64,000 nt of DNA, taken from assembly GCA_003339415.1 (NCBI GenBank), contig PDHQ01000002.1, forward strand, positions 188,159 to 252,158. The letters are read 5' to 3'. A program made the position numbers and the translations under genes. Below, one piece after another: positions 56,800 through 64,000 of this stretch. Positions within the stretch are counted from its first letter, which is position 1, and each line of letters opens with the position of its first letter. The DNA comes from Ophiocordyceps camponoti-saundersi (nom. inval.). Lineage: Eukaryota; Ascomycota; Sordariomycetes; Hypocreales; Ophiocordycipitaceae. A model generated the notes under the pieces. That model saw nothing but the letters and a program-made list of their open reading frames with translations, had not been told where the DNA came from and ran no database searches.

Positions 56800-57465
56800 T
56801 CACATAGACTTCAAGAAGTTGGACTCCTTGATTTTTGCCTTGCGCTCCTTTCGCATGGCCTTTCTCAGCTCCTCCCGCTTGTAGATGGCATTGATGTTGT
56901 CCTCGACACTACCTCCCTCCTCACCAGGCAGGTTGATGGATTGACGCTGCACCGGAATCTCAGGAGCAGGAGGGCCACCGGCTGCCAGCAGCGCTTTCGC
57001 ACGCTTTGCGGCTTCACGACGGGTCGTTTTCGATTTAGCTATGGAGGAAGAAGAGGAAGGGAGGAGGAGACAAGTTAGCTGCCGAAGTATGATGAGGTAG
57101 TGACAGGAGTTGTGCTTTTGCACAAGGGACAAGTTACAGAATTCGTCGCCTTCATCGTGCCGTCCCTTGTCCGACTTGGTCTTGACGACATCGAGGCACG
57201 ACCACAGCCATTCAGGATAATCCTCATCCTTCATCGCCACCGGGTCCCTGCCGCCCTTGGTGTAGTTCAATCCGGTGAGGACGGTGCCGGCCACGCAGAT
57301 TGACCGTGCTGCCGGGGGCTGCTTCGGCGGAGGCTCCTCGCCGGGCTTGGTGATGGGCGTGGAGAGAACGGGGGCGGTTTCAAGTAGCGGCCGATTGAAT
57401 GAGAAGCGCCTCAGCTGCTGCCTCGCGGAGACGGCGCGGAGGCATCGCGTGCACAGCATGGTCAT
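56800..57465 (-). CDS. MRPL37: mitochondrial large ribosomal subunit protein mL54
   Basis: Two exons (57465-57138 and 57038-56800) give 188 aa. Yeast calls this protein Mrpl37; it is part of the mitochondrial large ribosomal subunit. The basic N-terminus is a mitochondrial presequence. The signature is SICVAGTVLTGLNYTKGGRDPVAMKDEDYPEWLWSCLD, then the intron, then KSKTTRREAAKRAKALLAAGG, IPVQRQSINLP and the C-terminal REELRKAMRKERKAKIKESNFLKSM. The intron has no stop in frame, so reading through would add about 34 residues; the splice TTC T|CT gives SKSKTTRR, which is what the family shows. A second ATG at 57459 is a possible start. Confidence 0.9.
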   Translation of the reverse strand: MTMLCTRCLRAVSARQQLRRFSFNRPLLETAPVLSTPITKPGEEPPPKQPPAARSICVAGTVLTGLNYTKGGRDPVAMKDEDYPEWLWSCLDVVKTKSDKGRHDEGDEFCNLSLVQKHNSCHYLIILRQLTCLLLPSSSSSIAKSKTTRREAAKRAKALLAAGGPPAPEIPVQRQSINLPGEEGGSVEDNINAIYKREELRKAMRKERKAKIKESNFLKSM

Positions 57466-57747
57466 AATTTTTCCTCGAACATGCAGTGGGAGACGAGGCT
57501 TCAGCTTTGAGAGAATTCGTCTAGTCGGATAGATGGCGGGTGGGGGGTGGTGACCAATCATGTGTCGCACTACCATGTCAGCCTCGCGACGATCGATAAA
57601 GCTACGAGCCTACGAATAATGAATCATCATTGATGGAGCTTGGATGATCGCATGTGAGATTGACTTCTAGGAGATGAATGTATGTATAAAGAATGCTGTA
57701 GTGCTTCAATTGATGAACTTGACAGTGTCTCACTACCTTGCATTGTA

Positions 57748-58222
57748 TCACGGAGGCGGCTTTCCGTCATTGATCCTCGCAATCTTGTTGATCGGGTGCA
57801 CCTTGGCCTCGAGATCGATTTCCTCAGACTTCTTGTCTAGGTAGTTTTGCTGCAGGAACTTGGTGCCGGTAAGCTTGCTCGTCGCCACAAGCTGTAGATA
57901 TCGCTCTAAGAAGTTTACGCCGATGTCAGTTTCGCGTCGACGGAGCCTTCCCACCTTTCGCTTCCCTTCCCCTCCCCTTTAGCCCCTTCAGCTCACCTCG
58001 CAAATGACCGCACTTCTCCAAGTGATTGACACCGTTCTCTCGGTGGCAGCGAGCAAGCTCCTGGCTCACGAGGCGGGTCATCATCGCCCGGACCCATTGC
58101 TCGCGGATGATGGCATCCTCGGCCTCCTTGAAGGCTTTCGTATCGTAGTAGTCGACGCCGTCGAATGTTGGCGGGACTTTGGGTTTCTGGCTCTTGAAGA
58201 GCTCCGATTCGGGAGTCGGCAT
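57748..58222 (-). CDS. NDUFB10: mitochondrial complex I accessory subunit, NDUFB10-like
   Basis: Two exons (58222-57997 and 57905-57748) give 127 aa. This is a small accessory subunit of NADH:ubiquinone oxidoreductase in the inner mitochondrial membrane. The N-terminus is MPTPESELFKSQKP without a cleavable presequence. The core is PPTFDGVDYYDTKAFKEAEDAIIREQWVRAMMTRLVSQELARCHRENGVNHLEKCGHLRERYLQL. The Cys in ARCHRE and LEKCGHL fit the twin-Cys pattern expected of an intermembrane-space protein. The C-terminus LTGTKFLQQNYLDKKSEEID is typical of the fungal proteins. The gene lies just upstream of mL54 in the same orientation. Confidence 0.88.
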
Positions 58223-59013
58223 CGTCGCTATAGAGGTATATCAACGAGACGTCGTCCTTTTTCGCTCGTGGAAGAGCGGACTGGCGGGCGGTCGGAGGTG
58301 GGCGGACTGGCGGAGTGAGAGCTTCGAGTCGTAGGTAGCCGCGAACCGGAGCTGGCTGATCACCTAAGCAGAGGCCGACTTGAGGGTGGCTTGCGGGGTA
58401 ACGAAATCGACAGAGCTCGCCCTTGCAGGTACATGATTCTGCCGCAGCATTAGTGGCAAAGTTTGTGTCTTTCTGTTAGTGCCCTATGTCCATGAAAATC
58501 TTGCTTCTGCTTCAGATGTCTCCTTGCGTTGGCAGTCCTCTCGTGCCACCAGAATCAAGCATAGCAAAGAGCTCTCAGAGGCTCATGTTAGTTTACTTTT
58601 TGTAGTCACCACCTACGTTCTCTACAGCAAATCTTTTGGTAAACACGCATGTCTCTACGTTGAAGAGCGGGAAAGATTGCGCTTCCTACCTGGTCGAGCA
58701 TCACTCACGTGCTTTGGCCACATAATGTATGGATGTACCTAGATCTGTAGACCCAGCGCCTCCTTCACCGCCCACGGTTAGCCCCGCTGAAATTTTCACT
58801 GCCCGGCAGAAAAAAAACTTCAGCGCATATCAAGCGTCAGCCAACCGCCCAGATTTTTTCTTCCTACATAAATCTTCACCTCCCCCCATCCTCTCCTTCC
58901 ATCTTCTCTCTTCTGCAAGTAAAGGCACAAAACATATTCAGGAGCACTCTTCACTCTTCCCTTCATACATACCACTTATCTTTCGTTCAACTCTCTCTCT
59001 TTCTGCAGCTATC
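58223..59013. promoter_or_regulatory. divergent region between the complex I gene and NSR1
   Basis: 791 nt. The NSR1 side has a CT-rich leader (about 58870-59010) ending in TTTCTGCAG, which may be the acceptor of a 5'-UTR intron. A CACGTG core lies near 58709. No coding exon is visible. Confidence 0.45.
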
Positions 59014-60705
59014 ATGGCCAAGTCCAAGGCCAAGAAGGAGAGCAAGAAGGCTGAGCCTGCCCAGTCACGCAGCGCTGTCAAGAACGCAGGCATCGCAAAG
59101 GCCTCGCAGACTCCCAAATCCAAGGTCAAGGATTCTGCTAAGTCGGCGGCCAAGACGCTGGTCAAGGAGAAAGACCTGCCCAAGAAGAAAAAAGTTGTCG
59201 AGCCTGAGCCGTCGGATGAGTCTGACGAGGAGGAGGACAAGGACGAGTCTGCTTCCTCGGATGGTGACAAGGACTCTGATGCTTCAGGATCCTCCAGCTC
59301 TGAGTCTGAGTCTGAGGAGGAAAAGCCTGCGCTGAAGGCTAAGGTTGGAGCTGCCACCAAGGCTAACGGCAATAAGGCCAAGGCCAAGGCCGAGTCGTCG
59401 GACTCCAGCTCCGATTCTGACAGCGAAGAAGACGGGGCTGTCAAGAAACCCGCTTCTGATGCCAAGGCCAAGACCCAGGCCAAATCTACCGAGTCATCTC
59501 CTTCTGACTCTGGCTCTGGCTCTGGCTCGGACAGCGAGTCTGACGAAGACAAGACCAAGGGCAAGCCCAAAGCCAACGGTGCCAAAAGCAATGGATCTAC
59601 TGCGAAGGCGGCCGCTGCCGAATCTTCTGACTCTTCTGACTCTTCCGACTCGGATGAAAACGAGAGTGGCGAGGCTAGTTTTTTTGAATGCATGCCTAAC
59701 CTCTGTGCCAAAACTAAAACTTTCGCAGGACGATGCTTCCAATGCATCTGATGACGACTCTGAAGAAGATGACGACTCAAAGGAGGCCTCTGATGAGGCT
59801 GACAAGACTGCGTCTGGATCTAAAAAGCGCAAGGCCGAGGCAGAGATTGACACGACGCCCAAGAAGGCCAAGACCGATAGCGCCCAGGCTGCTACTACGC
59901 TCTTCGCCGGAAGCTTGAGCTGGAACATTGACGATGACGCCTTGGGAGAGGCCTTCAAGGACTTCGAGGGCTTGATCGGAGCTCGCGTCGTCACCGACAA
60001 GATGTCGGGTCGCAGCCGTGGCTTTGGATATGTTGATTTCTCGGACTCTGATGCCGCGACCAAAGCCTTTGAGGCTATGCAGGGACATGAGCTCGATGGT
60101 CGTGCCCTCAATCTTGACTACGCAAAGCCCAACGATCACAACCCGCAGAGCCGAGCGAACGATCGTGCCAAGAAGCACGGTGACTCTGTCAGCCCGGAAA
60201 GCGATACCATCTTTGTCGGAAACTTGCCGTGGAGCGTTGACGAGGACACCGTCAGCCAGCTCTTCGGTGCTGTTTGTGAGGTCAAGAGCGTTCGCCTGCC
60301 TACTGACCAGTGTGTTTACCTCATCGCTTCGCTGCCACGATTACGCATACTGACGATCGCTACAGGGAGACTGGCAACCTGAAGGGTTTTGGATACGTGA
60401 CGTTCAACTCGGTTGAGGACGCCAAGACGGCGTTCCAGGAGCTCAATGGTGCTTCCATCGGTGAGGGTCGATCGGCGCGCAGCGTCCGTCTTGACTTTGC
60501 GACCGTCCGTCCCCCGCGAGAGGGCGGCGGCGGCGGCTTCGGAGGAGGTCGAGGTGGCCGTGGAGGTGGACGCGGTTTCGGCGGTGGTCGTGGTGGCGGC
60601 CGAGGTGGCGGCCGAGGCTTTGGCGGCGGTCGCGGTGGTGGTGGCCGAGGTGGCGGCCGTGGGGGTCGAGGCGGCTACTCTGGAACCAAGATCTCCTTCG
60701 ATTAA
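59014..60705 (+). CDS. NSR1: nucleolin-like protein with two RRMs and RGG tail
   Basis: Three exons (59014-59673, 59729-60309, 60366-60705) give 526 aa. Nsr1/Gar2 acts in the nucleolus in pre-rRNA processing and small-subunit assembly. The N-terminus is Lys/Ala-rich with alternating acidic/Ser tracts (SDSSSDSDSEED, SSDSSDSSDSDE), the hallmark of nucleolin-type proteins and likely casein kinase II sites. RRM1 (about 276-350) has TLFAGSLSWNIDDDAL (RNP2) and RSRGFGYVDFSD (RNP1). RRM2 has DTIFVGNLPWSVDEDTV and KGFGYVTFNSV. The C-terminus is a long GGRGGGRGF RGG domain. The first intron most simply uses a GC donor (GAG|GCTAGT) with CGCAG; the second (CA|GTGTGT...CTACAG|G) is canonical. Confidence 0.92.
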
Positions 60706-62168
60706 GAAGGATGATTCATGAGGGCTATCGGCGGGCCTTCATTCGTCAGTGGGCTGTGGGCTTTCGTCATCCGAACAGGTTACAGCATCGTCTTGTGATG
60801 ATGCCAGTGGGCTTTGCGCGGGAACCCTGTCCCCCTTCGTTGAAGGGTGGGGTGTCGATTGAGGTTCTCTCTCACTGGGCTTGTGGCATTGATGACCTCG
60901 AGAATGAAGCGATGGTCGGCTTTTTGATTGTGGGCTACGTGATCGATATGGCTTTTTGATGTGGCATTGCTTGGCTACGGCCTTGGCTGAGGGCGTGAGG
61001 GCTTTTCCTTCTCTGACAGTGACGACAACGATGCGAAGGTAGTCAGACTGCCTATAGGCTATGCCTATATATTCGCGCCATTCGTGCGCCGCATTGCATG
61101 AGGGTAAGTATCCGTCCTTTACCATAGCGGTAATCTGACATAGGCAGTCTCGAGAGGGAGGAAAAGGGGAGAAAAGTAATGCTTTTGTGTGTTGGTAATG
61201 GCAAGGATTCTGCAGCAGAAAAGGTAATCAGAGCTGGAGGCACTAGTCGTCCAGTGAAGATGGCGGTGAACCCTTGCAAGCGTGAACAGATGTGTGCCAA
61301 CTAGGTTATCCGTACGACTACTCCGTAGTGGTCTAGGATTGTCTGCGTTTCCGTACTAGTGGCCCGTCTTGGGCGAAGGGGCCAACTGGGGCCGTTGATC
61401 GTTATGCACGCATGCGTGTACGTTCGCGGTCAAGTACGGATAGATCATAGCAGAGCCAGTAGCAGCTAGCCCCGGCTCCTAAGGCAAGAGTCGAGTGCAT
61501 TGCATGTACGAAGAGTATGGAGGCATGTATACCCTACCTGTGTATCCGTATCTTTCGTACGGAACGCACGCTCATCTCTGCCCATTCGACGACATCGGGG
61601 AGTCTCGTGGACCGGATTACACATGCAAAGTCATGCCGGACGAAGTGGCTTGACTCGAACACATGATATGTGTAATGTTCGCATGTACAGTACAATGGCA
61701 GCTATCGCACACAGCCCGTGCGCGGCGCTCGCTGGGCGGGCCGCGTTCGCTGTAAAACATGCGGGCCACAGTGTGCGGGCACTGTATCCCTGCGCTTCGG
61801 CCTCTCCGCTGCGACAGGGCTGAGACGGCGGCCTCAAGAAGCGGGGGCCGCGAGAGGGCAGCGCACTGTGCGGCTAGGACCGAAGTAGCGGTACCTACGT
61901 GGGCTGCCTTATCGCCAACGTCTCGTGGCCCCCTCTCTGGGCTCTAATAATGCCGTGACGAAAGGGAGGGGGCCTAGCCTTTGACTCCTTTGATCCATCC
62001 TTCGCCCATCGGGTCATCATCGTCCTTCATCCTCCCTCTCCCTTCCAAGACCCTGTTTCTTTCCTCTCTTCCATCATCTTTTCTTCGTCGCATGGCTCGT
62101 TTCTTCGGCTCTCTTCATCTCCGCAACCGACGGCAACAGTCTGACACTCGTGTCACAGTCGAGCCGTG
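60706..62168. other. intergenic region
   Basis: About 1.46 kb between NSR1 and the membrane-protein gene. It holds a TACGGATAC complement at 61542-61550, near matches at 61107 and 61435, and a CT-rich leader near 62025-62085. An upstream ATG with a 25-codon frame (MARFFGSLHLRN...) at 62092-62169 ends at the start of the next gene and could be an upstream ORF. Confidence 0.45.
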
Positions 62169-62169
62169 A
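62092..62169 (+). promoter_or_regulatory. candidate upstream ORF, overlaps next ATG
   Basis: A 25-codon frame starts at ATG 62092 and ends at TGA 62167-62169, whose last base A is the first base of the main ATG at 62169. If the leader includes this ATG, it could hold down translation of the downstream gene, or reinitiation could occur at the overlapping start/stop (TGATG). There is no transcript evidence here. Confidence 0.4.
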
Positions 62170-63342
62170 TGGACGGCCAGAGCGTGCAGAGGGCCAGGTC
62201 AAGTCCGGCTCTGCCGATTCCGCGCCGGTTTGACGGTTCGTTTCTTTTTTACCTCCCCCCTCCTTTCAACCCCTCCTTACACTTAACCGTTGGCTAACAG
62301 TTTACGAGCAGAATCGTGGTGCGAAGTATCGTCGCAACCGTCGTCGTCGTCGCTGTCGAGCGTCGGAGACGAAATCGTCACCACCGGCCTACATGTCGGA
62401 AGCCCCTACAATCGCCGCCGTCGCCTACATCCCTCAGCCAGGCCCACGGCGGGGCACCGGCAGCACACTGCGGTGCAATATGACGAGACGGAAAGCGAAG
62501 AAGATCGTTTCCTGACGAGCTCGGGGGAGAAGGCGCGCCATACTGGCAATGACTCGGACGCCGACTCGGACGGCGGCGACGACGACAATGCTACAGCCCT
62601 GGGTCGCGTGTCGGACCGACCTGTTTTCCAGCCTCAACCGAATGCCTTCTCTCATCCCCACGTCGCTCGCCGGAGCCAGTCGAACTCGGGCGCCGTCGCC
62701 CCGCATCCCTTCTCTCGGCCGTCCTTTTCGCAGCGGTCGCAGACGAGGGTGCATCGCAATTTCATGTCGCCGTCTACGGCGCGCGAAGACAACGATGCGG
62801 CGCTCCGGGCCTCTCTCACGACGCTCTTGTCGTGCGCCGCAGCCGCGAGGGGCTTGCCTAAGACAAGGGAGGAGGCCGAGCAGCAGCGACTGGCGGGTAA
62901 CGGCATAGAACCAAGTGACCAACCGATGGAGCTGAAGCTAGTCCCGGAATCGGAGTTGACGTCGGCGCAACCGGGTCGTAGCGCGCCAAAGGTCTCGGAG
63001 CCATCCACGTCTCGGACGGGCGCAAAGCCGAAACGGGCCGTCTCAACGGGCCGCAGCCCTCGAGCGACAAAGCGGAAGAGGATTGTGACCGAGGACACAT
63101 TGATCTCTCCGACGTTGCTAACGTGGGTCATGAGCGCCGGTGTCGTCGTTCTCGTGTCGGTTGTCGGCTTCGGTGCCGGCTACGTCATGGGACGTGAGGT
63201 CGGGCGGCAAGAAGCGCTGTCGGCCAGCGCGAGCAGCGTCAACGAGACGACGCGTTGCGGCCGGGAGATGATGAGCTCTGGCGGCGGTCTTCGACGGTTG
63301 AGGTGGGGCGCAGTCGGTAGGAGACTGGTGGCGCAGGCGTGA
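62169..63342 (+). CDS. tail-anchored membrane protein, conserved fungal unknown
   Basis: Two exons (62169-62235 and 62312-63342) give 365 aa. The start MDGQSVQRARSSPALPIPRRFD is spliced at G|AA to ESWCEVSSQPSSSSLSSVGDEIVTTGL; the donor is GTTCGT and the acceptor GAGCAG. The N-terminal two thirds are Ser/Asp/Arg-rich and disordered, with an acidic cluster DSDADSDGGDDD. A possible helical region is DNDAALRASLTTLLSCAAAARGLPKTREEAEQQRL. A single transmembrane helix lies near 290-316 (LLTWVMSAGVVVLVSVVGFGAGYVMG) with a GxxxGxxxG-like face, followed by a basic tail. That suggests a C-terminally anchored membrane protein facing the cytosol. I know no named family. Confidence 0.72.
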
Positions 63343-63943
63343 TGCGGCGTTTTTTTCCCCTCCGAGGGTGTCTGGATCTAATGAAGCTGACAGACGAGGA
63401 TATATCGTGAGTCTTTCTCTTGACGGTTGGATTGCGGGGATATCACGTTCAGGGGGGGGTTATAAGGGGACAAAATCCACGTCGCACTCTTGGCTTCTAT
63501 TTCCTTTTTTTTTTTCAACTTCCCTTTGTTATTTTGATAAGGCTAAGGAAGAGGATGTTGACGGCGCTCAATGAGGCATCTTAAGCAAAGCATCACTCGG
63601 CATATTTCTACCAAATTTATCAGTGGAATCATGAGAAAGGGGGAGAGGAAGACAGGGAAGAGAGGAGAGAGGATATGATATCGCTGTGCTGCTTGGTAAC
63701 GTGACCCGTAAAGAAGCAATGTGCCAATAAGGTATCAAGATTACCTGATAGGCTGAGACTGGCCAATGATAAGAGTGTATGCAATCTTCGTACCTGAAAT
63801 ACGGATACATGCACATAACCAGTATAAAAGAGATTCCCTCTCTCGGAGTCTCAACATCTCTATCCCACAACCCCCCCTCCGGCCTCTGCTCTCCCTCTTT
63901 CCCTCCACCATCTTCCGACTGCTTACGCACCTATTGGCCGGTC
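63343..63943. other. intergenic region at right edge
   Basis: About 600 nt. It has a TACGGATAC at 63800-63808 and TATAAAAG at 63823-63830. A 120-residue minus-strand open frame (63930-63568) has no recognisable feature and I do not call it a gene. Confidence 0.4.
63823..63830 (+). promoter_or_regulatory. TATA box candidate
   Basis: TATAAAAG lies about 120 nt before a plus-strand ATG at 63944, a plausible distance for a fungal core promoter. Confidence 0.35.
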
Positions 63944-64000
63944 ATGGGCCTCTTACACGTCATCGCGGGCCACCCGCTCGCGCAACGGCTCCAGGCCTTG
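63944..64000 (+). CDS. possible start of a gene running off the window
   Basis: An ATG at 63944 opens a frame (MGLLHVIAGHPLAQRLQAL) that is still open at the last base. A TATAAAAG box lies upstream. With only 19 codons visible it cannot be identified and may not be a gene. Confidence 0.25.
   Translation, partial: MGLLHVIAGHPLAQRLQAL

Noticed and set aside
63568..63930. 120-codon minus-strand open frame near the right edge
   Set aside because: There is no recognisable motif and its N-terminal half lies over a probable promoter of a plus-strand gene.

Overview
The window looks like a gene-dense nuclear contig of a filamentous ascomycete. The short introns (mostly 50-100 nt, GT...AG with CTGAC/CTAAC-type branch sites), GC-rich coding regions, and intergenic DNA full of microsatellites and C/G homopolymers suggest a Sordariomycete, probably Hypocreales. 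That placement is inferred from gene content and style, not from a marker gene. The genes are ordinary monocistronic fungal genes on both strands. I see no operon, CRISPR array, rRNA, convincing tRNA or intact transposon.

Layout. 1-9.8 kb (plus strand): a 5'-truncated coiled-coil protein, a family X DNA polymerase (POL4 type), a PMP24-type peroxisomal membrane protein, and COP9 signalosome subunit 4 with a 30-nt last exon. 9.9-15.7 kb (minus): an SGNH/GDSL hydrolase, the RAD17 checkpoint clamp loader and a questin-oxidase-like protein. 15.8-24.2 kb (plus): an IPA1/UBE3D-like E2-binding protein, a divergent SNF2 ATPase and an F-box protein. 25-28 kb (minus): a large conserved fungal protein. 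28-32.3 kb: a gene-poor stretch of low complexity with poly-G tracts and a 10-N gap. 32.3-34.3 kb: a six-exon Zn2Cys6 regulator. 34.6-36.4 kb (minus): RTG2. 38.2-40 kb: a conserved unknown protein. 41.8-48.3 kb (minus): a BTB protein, a zinc-finger protein and an annexin. 49.4-53 kb: a small secreted protein and an unknown coiled-coil protein. 53-58.2 kb: a mitochondrial membrane protein, verprolin, mitoribosomal mL54 and a complex I subunit. 59-60.7 kb: nucleolin-like NSR1. 62.2-63.3 kb: a tail-anchored membrane protein of unknown function.

Several genes share themes but do not form a pathway cluster: genome maintenance (POL4, RAD17, the SNF2 ATPase), ubiquitin and Nedd8 control (CSN4, IPA1-like, F-box, BTB) and mitochondrial function (RTG2, mL54, the complex I subunit, the 54.4-kb membrane protein). 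Most CDS boundaries below were rebuilt by joining frames across canonical splice sites, so they are sequence-based models without transcript support.

I did not find a convincing previously undescribed system. The strongest unexplained signal is a 9-mer, TACGGATAC or its complement, found at least twelve times and only between genes. Next are repeated CACGTGAC boxes near promoters, a probable GC-AG intron in NSR1, an atypical zinc-cluster spacing, and several conserved fungal genes with no known function.
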